A DNA stretch of 20,866 nt from Chloroflexota bacterium (GCA_016875955.1 VGOH01000002.1:1-20866); one strand, 5' to 3'. Shown: positions 7,683-15,050, counted from the first letter of the stretch. Made by a program: numbers and translations. The notes: a model not told the origin generated them from the letters alone.

Positions 7683-7726
7683 AAGGCACCTCCCCTTAAA
7701 TATATTGAGTCGGGGCAGCTTGAGAA

Positions 7727-7744
7727 CGCCCGTGGCAACGGGCG
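7727..7744 (-). other. Intercistronic hairpin, 7-bp stem with tetraloop
   Basis: CGCCCGT at 7727-7733 pairs perfectly with ACGGGCG at 7738-7744 around a four-base loop. It lies between the ferredoxin stop and the next ribosome site. No T-run follows on the minus strand, so it is unlikely to end transcription. A processing or mRNA-stability element that sets different levels of ferredoxin and downstream subunits is possible. Confidence 0.5.
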
Positions 7745-7753
7745 GCCGTCTTT

Positions 7754-8212
7754 TTAAGAGAGGGTTTCATCTTGAACCTCAGCATATACCAGCGCTTCAT
7801 TGGGGCAGTTATCGACGCAGGCTGGTATCTTCTTCGCCAAACAGAGGTCGCACTTGGCGATTTTCCCCTTGCCCTTTTCCTGCCTGATTACCCCAAAAGG
7901 ACAGGCTAAAATACAGGTCCAGCAGCCGATGCATTTTTCGCCATCAACGGTAACAATGCCACTCTCCCGGTCACGCTGGAGGGCGCCGGTAATACAGGCA
8001 TAAACACAGTGGGGCTCTGCACAGTGCCGACAGGTCACAGCGAAGGAAATCGGCTCTCGCCTTTCCACCCTCAGCAGCGGCATGGGCTGTTGCGATTCTC
8101 TTTTGAAAGATTTAATCAAGTCCTTGGAGCGTGAATGCTCCAGTCGGCAGTACACCTCGCAGAGGCCACAGCCGATGCACACTTCTTCTTTAACGTAAAC
8201 CGTCTTCATCAA
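7754..8212 (-). CDS. Polyferredoxin-type 4x[4Fe-4S] electron carrier (HycB/CooF-like)
   Basis: The 152-residue protein has sixteen Cys in four motifs: 12/15/18/22, 61/64/69/73, 94/97/100/104 and 121/124/132/136. Typical segments are CIGCGLCEVYC, CRHCAEPHCVYAC and CIGCWTCILACP. This is the pattern of Fe-S subunits of the HycB/DmsB/CooF type, which carry electrons between a dehydrogenase and a partner. No twin-arginine signal is present, so it is cytoplasmic. It is the first gene after the strong promoter at 8254-8281, with GGTGA 5 bp before the ATG; a second Met follows immediately. In this operon it most likely exchanges electrons with the flavoprotein and glutamate synthase. The true redox partner cannot be read from sequence. 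Confidence 0.9.
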   Translation of the reverse strand: MMKTVYVKEEVCIGCGLCEVYCRLEHSRSKDLIKSFKRESQQPMPLLRVERREPISFAVTCRHCAEPHCVYACITGALQRDRESGIVTVDGEKCIGCWTCILACPFGVIRQEKGKGKIAKCDLCLAKKIPACVDNCPNEALVYAEVQDETLS

Positions 8213-8253
8213 TTCACCAGTTATGGAATAGCGGAAAGCGGCTACCGTATACC

Positions 8254-8281
8254 ATTATAAACATTCCGGGCTTTTTGTCAA
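8254..8281 (-). promoter_or_regulatory. Sigma70-type promoter of the glutamate synthase operon
   Basis: On the minus strand TTGACA (8281-8276) and TATAAT (8259-8254) are separated by 16 bp, matching both consensus hexamers exactly. The start would fall near 8247, giving a leader of about 35 bases before the ferredoxin ATG at 8212. Such a strong core promoter suggests that control is by repression or attenuation rather than by need for an activator. Confidence 0.85.
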
Positions 8282-8339
8282 GTATTTTGAGGTAAATTAG
8301 AAGATTAGATTAAGGAATTGAATTTGCTGCGGTGAAAAG

Positions 8340-8367
8340 ACGGCAAATATAAGGCGTAAATTGCCGT
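8340..8367 (-). terminator. Probable terminator after the sensor kinase gene
   Basis: ACGGCAA (8340-8346) and TTGCCGT (8361-8367) form a 7-bp stem about 42 bases past the kinase stop. On the minus strand it is followed by CTTTTC. On the plus strand it is followed by an A/T-rich ATAATTTATTTTTTA, so it could work in both directions. The stem is short and the loop is 14 bases. Confidence 0.5.
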
Positions 8368-8408
8368 ATAATTTATTTTTTAGAGAGCCGGCGGTAAGAA
8401 AACGGCAT

Positions 8409-9788
8409 TCATGAGGCAATGGGCAGGGAAAAAGCAAAGCGGCTGCCTTTCCCTGGCTGACTCTGGACGGTAATGGTGCCGCCATGAGCCTCTACCAGGC
8501 GTTTGGTAATGGTGAGCCCAAGGCCGCTGCCACCGGTAGCCCTGGCACGGGACTTGTCAACCCGGTAGAAACGTTCAAAGATATTGGGCAGGTCCTCAGC
8601 AGGGATGCCCTCGCCGGTGTCGGTGACGGCAACCTCTATACCAGCGCCCTGCCGCACGGCGCTGATAGTGACGCTACCGCCACGGTCAGTATGGGCTATG
8701 GCGTTATCCAGGAGGTTGTGAAGTACCTGAGCTATCCGTTGTGAATCAATATTCACCGGCGGGAGCTCCTCCCCGAAGTCGGCAGATAAAGATATTCCTT
8801 TCGCTGTCACCTGGGCCTGGGTGGCCAGCATTGCCTGGTCAATCAATCTGGAGATGTCCTCAGCCTGGCATGCCAGTTTCAGTTCGCCTGATTCGGCGAG
8901 GCTCAGCTCCTGGAGCTCGTCAACCAGATGTGCCAACCGGCCTGCCTCTTCATTCAGCGATTTGATGGCTGCGGCATCCGGCTTCATCACGCCATCATTC
9001 ACCGCCTCCAAATAGCCGCGGATATTGGAAAGAGGGGTCCTGAGTTCGTGGGCGACATCAGCGACCATATTGCGCCGCAATTGCTCGGCGCGTTCCAGGT
9101 CATTGGCCATAGAGTTAAAGGCGCGGGCTAACTCTCCCACCTCGCCTTTATCCTTGAGCTCCAGCCGCGGCGAGAAATCACCCTGCCCCAATTTTCTGGC
9201 GGCGGCAGTCAGCGCCTTGATAGGCGACAGTATTCGCCGCGATAGAATCAAAGTCATGGCCAGTGCCACCCCACCCCCAATCAGGCACCCCCATATGATG
9301 AACTGGGTTATGGAGTGGGACAGAAAGCGTGGTGAAGTCGGGTCGGTCAGCGCTTGCGGCCCAATATAGACAGTGCCTGACGCTTCCGCTGCCGGTGGTG
9401 GAGACGGTAAAAAGGGATATGGCGGCGGGGGTAAAGCTGGTAGCAGTAAGGGTTCTTCTGATGACGGGGGCTGGTATGTCTGACCTATCAGTTCTCCCTG
9501 CGAATCAGCGACCACAGTGCCATCTTCATCGGTCAGGACGATGCGGCGCCCGTACAGACTGCCCATCTCTGCAACCCGTGCCTGAACGCCGGTCCAGTCT
9601 CCCCTCTCGGAGTAATATCGAGTCAGCGAATACAGTAGTCGGGCAAAGTGAGCCTCCTCACCCCGTCTCTCAAATTGACCGATTTCCCCGCTGGTCCTCA
9701 GGCTGATGAAGAGAAAGACTGTGCCAATGGTCACCAGTATTACGGCAAGGAAGGCGATTAAAAGGCGAAAACTCAGGCTATGTATCAT
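8409..9788 (-). CDS. Membrane sensor histidine kinase (BaeS/PhoR-like)
   Basis: The 459-residue kinase has membrane segments at about 7-30 and 163-183 enclosing an extracytoplasmic domain. A HAMP region (184-236) follows. The phosphoacceptor is His247 in VAHELRTPLSNIRGYLE. The ATP-binding domain has an N-box near LLDNAIAHT (359-367), G1 DTGEGI (390-395), an F-box-like FERFYRVDKSRA, and G2 GGSGLGL (419-425). The sensor domain contains a proline-rich stretch (107-132, with PALPPPPYPFLPSPPP), which may be a flexible linker near the membrane. The ATG overlaps the regulator stop by 11 bp, so the pair is co-translated. The adjacent secreted protein and efflux operon suggest it senses envelope stress or a toxic compound. 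The signal is unknown. Confidence 0.95.
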   Translation of the reverse strand: MIHSLSFRLLIAFLAVILVTIGTVFLFISLRTSGEIGQFERRGEEAHFARLLYSLTRYYSERGDWTGVQARVAEMGSLYGRRIVLTDEDGTVVADSQGELIGQTYQPPSSEEPLLLPALPPPPYPFLPSPPPAAEASGTVYIGPQALTDPTSPRFLSHSITQFIIWGCLIGGGVALAMTLILSRRILSPIKALTAAARKLGQGDFSPRLELKDKGEVGELARAFNSMANDLERAEQLRRNMVADVAHELRTPLSNIRGYLEAVNDGVMKPDAAAIKSLNEEAGRLAHLVDELQELSLAESGELKLACQAEDISRLIDQAMLATQAQVTAKGISLSADFGEELPPVNIDSQRIAQVLHNLLDNAIAHTDRGGSVTISAVRQGAGIEVAVTDTGEGIPAEDLPNIFERFYRVDKSRARATGGSGLGLTITKRLVEAHGGTITVQSQPGKGSRFAFSLPIAS

Positions 9789-10473
9789 CTGCCGACTCCA
9801 GGAAAGTATAGCCGACTCCGTATACTGTCTTTATATATCTGGGGTGGTCAGGGTCTGCCTCAAGCTTGCGCCGCAGGTTGAGGATGTGGACATCTATGGT
9901 GCGGTCAAAGCCCTCAAAGTCATAACCGAGGGCTTTCTCAATGATTTCGGCACGGCGGAAGACCCGGCCCGGCTCCTTGGCCAGAATGCCCAGCAGTTTG
10001 AATTCAGTCGGTGTCAGGTTCAGAGACTGCTTGCCCAGAAAGGCCTGGTGTTTCACGAAGTCAACGGTCAGCTTGCCGTTCTTGATTTCAGATGGCCCGC
10101 GTTCTCCGGGGAAGCGCCTGAGCAAAGCTCTTACCCGGGCCGCCAGCTCCTTGGGGCTGAATGGTTTGGTAACATAGTCATCGGCGCCCAGGTCCAGGCC
10201 AGTTAGCTTGTCCTGTTCCGTGGTTCTGGCGGTAAGCATAATGATGGGCACATCGGATTCTTGCCTCAGGGTGCGGCAAACTTCCAGCCCGTCCATGCCG
10301 GGCAGCATGAGGTCCAGAACGATGAGGTCGGGGTGCCCCTCTCTGGCTTGACGCAGGGCCTCAATACCATCATAGGCGGTCAGCACCCGGTAGCCATCCC
10401 GGTTCAGGTATAGTTTGACCAGCTCCACTGTTTTCCGGTCATCGTCAACAATCAGTACCCGTTTACCTGCCAT
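9778..10473 (-). CDS. OmpR/PhoB-family response regulator
   Basis: The partner of the overlapping sensor kinase. The receiver is complete: acidic DDD at 10-12, phosphoacceptor Asp54 in VLDLMLPGMDG, Thr in IIMLTAR and Lys in YVTKPF. It is followed by a winged helix with LTPTEFKLLGILAKEPGRVF, DRTIDVHILNLRRKLE and TVYGVGYTF. I start at ATG 10471-10473 (231 residues) because GGAAG lies 7 bp upstream and the sequence begins MAGKRVLIVDDD. An ATG at 10498-10500 and a TTG at 10504-10506 are in frame but lie at or before the expected transcript start. It probably binds the 15-bp box found before its own gene, the secreted-protein gene and the efflux operon. Confidence 0.95.
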   Translation of the reverse strand: MAGKRVLIVDDDRKTVELVKLYLNRDGYRVLTAYDGIEALRQAREGHPDLIVLDLMLPGMDGLEVCRTLRQESDVPIIMLTARTTEQDKLTGLDLGADDYVTKPFSPKELAARVRALLRRFPGERGPSEIKNGKLTVDFVKHQAFLGKQSLNLTPTEFKLLGILAKEPGRVFRRAEIIEKALGYDFEGFDRTIDVHILNLRRKLEADPDHPRYIKTVYGVGYTFLESADDT

Positions 10474-10507
10474 CTTGAGGCTTCCTGTTATGCTATTCAT
10501 TATCAAT

Positions 10508-10537
10508 GTTATACCATAAATGTTAAGAAATTATTAA
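10508..10537 (-). promoter_or_regulatory. Promoter and regulator box of the two-component operon
   Basis: On the minus strand the box TTAATAATTTCTTAA (10537-10523) contains two TTAA elements with an 11-bp repeat, as for OmpR-family dimers. It is followed after 9 bp by TATAAC (10513-10508) as a -10, with no good -35. An alternative -10, TAACAT, would give 11-bp spacing. The box differs by one base in 15 from that before the efflux operon, so autoregulation is likely. Confidence 0.65.
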
Positions 10538-10557
10538 CTTCACCGGTCGTCGGTTAA

Positions 10558-10583
10558 GAAGAGGGGGGAACTCCCCCCTCTTC
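10558..10583 (-). terminator. Strong hairpin terminator after the secreted-protein gene
   Basis: GAAGAGGGGGG (10558-10568) pairs perfectly with CCCCCCTCTTC (10573-10583), an 11-bp GC-rich stem with a four-base loop. It lies 33 bases past the stop of the 142-residue gene and ahead of the regulator promoter. The T-run on the minus strand is weak, so efficiency is uncertain. Confidence 0.7.
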
Positions 10584-10615
10584 ATATTGTAAATAAAGGA
10601 CAGCGGCTGCGCCCT

Positions 10616-11044
10616 TTATTGGCCATTCCGGGGCAGACACGAGCCACCAAAGCCGCGTGGACCACCGTGGCCGTGGAAGCCAAAGCCAAACGGGGCGTCA
10701 GGTCCAAATGGAACATCAGGCCTTGACTGCTGCCATTCCAGGTACTGGTCTGCCTGTTCCTGTGTTATCTGGCCTTGCTCGACAAGGCTCTGAAGGCGGT
10801 TCTTCATGGCTTCAGCCCTTATCTCTTTCTGGGCCTGGTCAAAGGCATTGGCTAATGCCTCAGAGTCTATATCGTTGCCGGTGTTATTCTTATAAATGGT
10901 GCAGACCCTGTCCAGCAGACCGGCAAAAGACGTTCCCGGCTGGCTGTCATCCCCGTTGTTAGCCAGGGCTATACCGCTGATACTACCAATAAGAATCAAA
11001 GCGGCCAGTACCGCAACAATGATTAGCTTCTTGCTCCGCCTCAT
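10616..11044 (-). CDS. Small secreted or membrane-anchored protein, possibly a sensor accessory
   Basis: The 142-residue product starts with a basic MRRSKK and a hydrophobic segment (7-28) ending ALA-NN, a plausible signal peptide. The mature part is helical. Residues 83-106 (RLQSLVEQGQITQEQADQYL, then EWQQ) resemble the short helix-turn-helix of DUF2680/SHOCT-like proteins. The tail (~112-135) is rich in Gly, Phe and His (FGFGFHGHGG) and might bind metal. Two Cys (48 and 136) could form a disulfide. GGAGG lies about 10 bp before the ATG. The gene sits between the two-component operon and the divergent efflux operon and shares a promoter box with both. A CpxP/Spy-like accessory role is inferred from that position, not from homology. 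Confidence 0.85.
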   Translation of the reverse strand: MRRSKKLIIVAVLAALILIGSISGIALANNGDDSQPGTSFAGLLDRVCTIYKNNTGNDIDSEALANAFDQAQKEIRAEAMKNRLQSLVEQGQITQEQADQYLEWQQSRPDVPFGPDAPFGFGFHGHGGPRGFGGSCLPRNGQ

Positions 11045-11083
11045 TTCCCTTACACCTCCTTTCTGTTAGGTATTCTGGTAATA

Positions 11084-11115
11084 ATGATAAAGAACAAATA
11101 TTAAAATCTGATTAA
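11084..11115 (-). promoter_or_regulatory. Promoter and regulator box of the secreted-protein gene
   Basis: On the minus strand TTAATCAGATTTTAA (11115-11101) shows TTAA-N7-TTAA with an 11-bp repeat. It matches the regulator-operon box at 11 of 15 positions. Eleven bases further on is TATCAT (11089-11084), a good -10. The start would fall near 11077, giving a leader of about 33 bases. Confidence 0.6.
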
Positions 11116-11207
11116 CATTTTGGGAGGGAGCAGGGCAATGTGTGACAGAGATAAATCACTGGCTTTTTAAAGAAATAAAAGACGAATGCCAGGTAGTCAT
11201 AAAAATC

Positions 11208-11239
11208 TTCATAATTTCTTAATATTCACCTGCCATACT
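11208..11239 (+). promoter_or_regulatory. Promoter and regulator box of the efflux operon
   Basis: The box TTCATAATTTCTTAA (11208-11222) is identical to the box of the two-component operon at 14 of 15 positions and points the same way relative to transcription. Eleven bases downstream is TGcCATACT, an extended -10 (hexamer 11234-11239). The box covers the -35 position, as expected for an activator of the OmpR class. The leader would be about 50 bases. Confidence 0.65.
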
Positions 11240-11295
11240 GAAAACAGGAATCGGTTTTACTCACCAGTAAAGGACCATTCAGGAGGCAGGGGATT

Positions 11296-13113
11296 ATGAA
11301 TAGATGCCTGAAGATAAGCGCCGGAATCCTGGTTCTAGCGGGCCTGGTGGCGCTTTCCGCCGGCTGCAAGGCGGAAACAGGCCAAGCCGAGGCGATAGAA
11401 AATCAGATAGTCACCGTAGAGCGCGGTGACCTGACCGTGGAAATCACCGCCGTCGGCAACCTGGCATTTTCCCGCAGCGAGGACCTGGCTTTTGATTTAT
11501 TCTACGGTCAATCGGGAACATCGGGAACTAAAGGCACAATTGGAGAGGTCCTGGTGGCAGAGGGAGACACGGTTGAAGAAGGGCAGGTTCTGGTCACGCT
11601 GGACAGAGATGAATGGGAGGACGAGCTGGGAAAATTGCAGGATAAGTTAACCACCGCTGAGCGTGACGTTACGGACAAGGAGCGCGCCCTGACCAAGGCT
11701 GAGCGCAAAGTTACCACCCTTGAGCGAACGGCCCGCGACAGGGAAGACGCCGTTGCCGAGGCGGAACGTGAGGTTACCGCCTCGGAGCTTGACTTAAGCC
11801 AGGCACAGCTTGACGTGGAGACGGCGGAGTATAACTTAAGCCAGATAGACGAGGTGAAAGAAGCCCAGGACGCCGTAGACGAAGCCGAACGGAACTTAGA
11901 GCTGGCCAGAATGGGGCTAACGGCTGAGTTCGGCGGCAATTCTGCAAGCGACTTCATTTACTGGAATAATCAGAAAGTCAAGGCTGAGACGGAGCTGGCC
12001 GAAGCTCAGGCAGACCTGCAGGAGATACTGACAGATAAAGGTATTACGTTAGCAAAAGATGTGGCACTGGAAGTCGCTGATAAACAGCTGAAGGTCAAGC
12101 AGAAGCAGCTGACTCTTGAGGACGCCCAGTTGGCCGTCGGTGATGCCGAGAAAGCGGTGGATGATGCCGAATACGCTCTGGAGTCGGCGAAGTTTGATGT
12201 TGAGGAGGCCGGGCATGATGTGGATGATGCGCAGTTAGATGTCAAGGATGCCCAGAAGGCTCTAGCTGACGCCCAGAAAAAATTGACCGATGCGCAGAAT
12301 AAGAGCCCGGAGATTAAGGCCCCCTTTGCCGGCTTCATCACCAAGGTAAACGTGTCCGGTGGCGACGAGGTCTTGAGCGGCACCGTGGCGGTGCAGCTGG
12401 CTGACCCCAACAAGTTTGAGGCGGAAATCATGATAAGCGAGATGGATATCGCGCAGGTGAAAGTGGGAGGGGAAGCCTCGGTGCAGGTGGACGCCCTGTC
12501 AGGTCTGACCCTGCCCGCTGAGGTAACCCATATTTCACCCACCGCCACTATTTCACAGGGGGTGGTGAACTATAAAGTGAAGGTTGAAGTGGCTTCGCTT
12601 GAAGAGATGATACAGAAGCAGCAGGCAGCCCAGCAGGAGGCGGCGCAGAGTATACAGGAAGGGGAGCTTCCCGAACGTCTGCAGCAGGCGATTGAAGAGG
12701 GGCGAATTACCCGGGAACAGGCTGAGGAAATGGTAAAGCAGTGGCAGCAGGGAGCGAGCACGCAGCCAGGGCAAGTGGCTGCGGCGGCGCTGGAAAACCT
12801 GCGGTTGAGAGAAGGCCTGACCGTGACCGTGAACATAATGGTTGACTCGCGCAGCGATGTGCTGCTGGTACCCAACGCGGCGATTACCAGTCAGGGAGGA
12901 CAGAGCTACGTCAAGGTGGCCTTGCCTGATGGCACCTTTGAGGAGCGCACAGTGCAGACCGGCATCAGCAACTGGCAGTTCACCGAGGTGACTGACGGGC
13001 TGAGCGAGGGCGAGCAGGTGGTTGTGCCTAAAGGGACCGCCGTTACCTCAACGACACAGCAGACGGGGCCCCGGGGAGGGGTAATGATGTTCGGGCCACC
13101 ACCGGGTAGATAA
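11296..13113 (+). CDS. Efflux adaptor lipoprotein (MacA/HlyD-type) with long coiled-coil hairpin
   Basis: The periplasmic-adaptor-family subunit of the ABC exporter encoded next. It has 605 residues. The signal peptide ends ALSAGC with Cys24 as the likely lipidated residue. A lipoyl-like half-motif (GEVLVAEGDTVEEGQVLVTL) leads into a hairpin of two heptad arms: ten heptads at 118-187 and nine perfect heptads at 274-336 ([VL]-x-x-A-x-x-x). A tip near 205-226 contains DFIYWNN. The chain returns through KAPFAGFITKVNVSGGDEV to the barrel. Residues ~436-500 are an insertion rich in Gln and Glu, carrying ERLQQAIEEGRITREQAEEM, a motif shared with the secreted protein. AGGAGG lies 9 bp before the ATG. 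MacA-like proteins are usually about 370 residues, so this one is long. Confidence 0.92.
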   Translation: MNRCLKISAGILVLAGLVALSAGCKAETGQAEAIENQIVTVERGDLTVEITAVGNLAFSRSEDLAFDLFYGQSGTSGTKGTIGEVLVAEGDTVEEGQVLVTLDRDEWEDELGKLQDKLTTAERDVTDKERALTKAERKVTTLERTARDREDAVAEAEREVTASELDLSQAQLDVETAEYNLSQIDEVKEAQDAVDEAERNLELARMGLTAEFGGNSASDFIYWNNQKVKAETELAEAQADLQEILTDKGITLAKDVALEVADKQLKVKQKQLTLEDAQLAVGDAEKAVDDAEYALESAKFDVEEAGHDVDDAQLDVKDAQKALADAQKKLTDAQNKSPEIKAPFAGFITKVNVSGGDEVLSGTVAVQLADPNKFEAEIMISEMDIAQVKVGGEASVQVDALSGLTLPAEVTHISPTATISQGVVNYKVKVEVASLEEMIQKQQAAQQEAAQSIQEGELPERLQQAIEEGRITREQAEEMVKQWQQGASTQPGQVAAAALENLRLREGLTVTVNIMVDSRSDVLLVPNAAITSQGGQSYVKVALPDGTFEERTVQTGISNWQFTEVTDGLSEGEQVVVPKGTAVTSTTQQTGPRGGVMMFGPPPGR

Positions 13114-13127
13114 GGAACTGGGGACAG

Positions 13128-13796
13128 ATGATTCAGTTACAGGATATAACCAAAGTCTATCCCATGGGCAAAAGAGAACTGACCGTGCTCCGGGGGATAA
13201 ACCTGAATATTGCGAAAGGCGAGCTGGTGGCGATTATGGGACCTTCCGGCTCGGGCAAGTCAACTGTGCTCAACCTGATAGGTTGTCTGGATATCCCAAC
13301 CTCGGGCAGCTACTATCTGGAAGGCAGGGAAGTAAGCCGGCTGAGCAGCGGCGAACTGGCCACTATCAGGAGTCAGCGGATAGGCTTCGTCTTTCAGACT
13401 TTCAATCTATTGCCCCGCCTCTCGGCGCTGGCCAACGTGGAGCTTGGCCTGAGATACGCTGGCGGCGTTGACCGAAAGCGCGCCTTGGAGGCACTGGCCA
13501 GAGTCGGGCTGTCTGACCGGGGCAGTCACCGCCCTGGCGAGCTTTCGGGGGGAGAGCAACAGAGGGTGGCCATTGCCCGGGCACTGGTGAAGAACCCGCC
13601 CTTGATTCTGGCCGACGAGCCTACCGGCAACCTGGACAGCCGCTCCGGCGCCGAGATAATCTCCATTCTCACCTCTTTGCACGACGAGCAGGGCATTACC
13701 CTGGTCATGATAACTCACGATGCCACCATTGCCCATTACTGCCAGCGCATCATCCATCTCAGGGATGGTCAGGTGGAAAGGCAGGAAAAAGTATGA
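13128..13796 (+). CDS. ABC transporter ATPase (MacB/LolD-type)
   Basis: Energises the adjacent permease by ATP hydrolysis at the inner face of the membrane. All motifs are intact in 222 residues: Walker A GPSGSGKST (38-46), Q-loop Gln90, signature LSGGEQQR (139-146), Walker B LILADEP with catalytic Glu (159-165), and the H-loop His in MITHDA near 196. The size and the VYPMGKRELTVLRGINL opening are typical of the MacB/LolD/FtsE subgroup, which works with FtsX-fold permeases. It begins 14 bp after the adaptor stop and overlaps the permease start by ATGA, so all three are co-translated. Confidence 0.95.
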   Translation: MIQLQDITKVYPMGKRELTVLRGINLNIAKGELVAIMGPSGSGKSTVLNLIGCLDIPTSGSYYLEGREVSRLSSGELATIRSQRIGFVFQTFNLLPRLSALANVELGLRYAGGVDRKRALEALARVGLSDRGSHRPGELSGGEQQRVAIARALVKNPPLILADEPTGNLDSRSGAEIISILTSLHDEQGITLVMITHDATIAHYCQRIIHLRDGQVERQEKV

Positions 13797-15028
13797 AGAA
13801 GTGGCTGGAGCCTTTCTCAACCGCCTGGGTGGGCGTGGTCACCCACAAGCTGCGCAGTTCCTTAACTATCCTCGGCATCGTCATCGGCGTCGCCGCGGTG
13901 ATTACTTTGATGTCCATCGGCAAGGGGGCTTCGGCAGCCATACTCTCTCGTATTGAAAGTATGGGTTCCGACCTGATTACCATTCAGCCCGGAGCCTTTA
14001 CTTTTGGCGGTGTCAGGAGCGCTGCCGGCAGCGTCCAGAGTCTTACTCAGGAAGATGCCGCGGCAATAGCCGAACGGGTTGCTTATATCGACCGGATAGC
14101 GCCTACTTATTCGACATCCCTGCAGGTGGTGGTTGGTGATGAGAATATGAATGCCCAGGTTACCGGAGTGACCACAGACTATCGTGACATAGAAAAATTA
14201 GAGATTGCCTCAGGGGCCTTCTTCTCAGACTATGAGTATCAGCGTGGGGCCAAGGTAGTGGTACTCGGCTCGGAGGTAAAAGAGACCCTGTTTGGTGATG
14301 CTGACCCGATTGGGCAACAGATGCGCATGGGCACCAATGTTGTCCGTGTTATCGGAGTTTTAGAAAGTAAAGAAGGCTTCATGGGCTTCTCGCCTGATGA
14401 ATCTATTTTAACCCCGTTGACGGCCATGCAACAGATGGTTGCCCAGCCCAAAACCAATAAGGGCGAGCGCATAGTTTCATCAGTGGTGCTGACGGTGAGT
14501 GACGAGAAACAGACAGAATACGTGGTCAATGAAATAACGAGCCTGCTTCGGGAGCGGCACCGGCTGGGACCCAGTGCCGATGATGACTTTCGTATTACAT
14601 CTATACAGGAGATATCCGAGACCGTTACTGAAGCGACGGGTACCATGACCCTTCTTCTGGGTGCTATTGCCGCCATTTCGCTGCTGGTGGGGGGCATCGG
14701 GGTGATGAACATCATGCTGGTATCGGTGCTGGAGAGAACCAGGGAGATAGGCATCCGCAAGGCGCTGGGAGCCAAGGAGAGAGATATCTGGGTTCAATTC
14801 CTCATTGAAGCCGCCTTTTTGACATTTGCCGGCGGTATTATCGGTGTTATCGTGGGCTGGGTGGTCTCATACATCATTTCCAGTATGGGTTTAGTGACCA
14901 CTATCGTCAGTGCTGACATCGTTATCCTGGCCGTATCGGTATCGGTGGGCATTGGTCTGTTCTTTGGCTTTTACCCTGCCTGGAATGCGTCCCGCCTCAA
15001 TCCTATTGAAGCGCTGAGGTTTGAGTAG
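13793..15028 (+). CDS. ABC transporter permease, MacB/FtsX fold
   Basis: The 411-residue permease has one N-terminal membrane segment (about 22-45, LTILGIVIGVAAVITLMSIG). A large extracytoplasmic MacB core domain (about 50-275) follows. Three C-terminal segments (about 280-305, 335-360 and 375-395) surround the conserved ERTREIGIRKALGA cytoplasmic loop and end NPIEALRFE. In MacB the ATPase is fused to the permease; here it is a separate gene, as in many Gram-positive and Chloroflexota systems. These proteins act as mechanotransmitters for export of peptides, antibiotics or lipoproteins. Together with the adaptor it forms a tripartite-like pump, but no outer-membrane TolC gene is in the window. 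Confidence 0.94.
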   Translation: MKKWLEPFSTAWVGVVTHKLRSSLTILGIVIGVAAVITLMSIGKGASAAILSRIESMGSDLITIQPGAFTFGGVRSAAGSVQSLTQEDAAAIAERVAYIDRIAPTYSTSLQVVVGDENMNAQVTGVTTDYRDIEKLEIASGAFFSDYEYQRGAKVVVLGSEVKETLFGDADPIGQQMRMGTNVVRVIGVLESKEGFMGFSPDESILTPLTAMQQMVAQPKTNKGERIVSSVVLTVSDEKQTEYVVNEITSLLRERHRLGPSADDDFRITSIQEISETVTEATGTMTLLLGAIAAISLLVGGIGVMNIMLVSVLERTREIGIRKALGAKERDIWVQFLIEAAFLTFAGGIIGVIVGWVVSYIISSMGLVTTIVSADIVILAVSVSVGIGLFFGFYPAWNASRLNPIEALRFE

Positions 15029-15050
15029 GGGCCAATTTTTCTGGGCCCCT
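15027..15050 (+). terminator. Possible terminator hairpin after the efflux operon
   Basis: AGGGGCC (15027-15033) and GGCCCCT (15044-15050) form a 7-bp stem overlapping the permease stop codon. No T-run follows on either strand, so it is weak evidence. A second inverted repeat CCGGTT/AACCGG lies at 15075-15080 and 15101-15106. Both are between converging genes. Confidence 0.35.

Noticed and set aside
10504..10506. TTG as the regulator start, giving 242 residues
   Set aside because: It lies next to the -10 element and has no ribosome site; the ATG at 10471-10473 has GGAAG at good spacing.
12115..12303. Possible DNA tandem repeat
   Set aside because: The period is at the protein level (heptads of a coiled coil); the codons vary too much for a recent DNA repeat.
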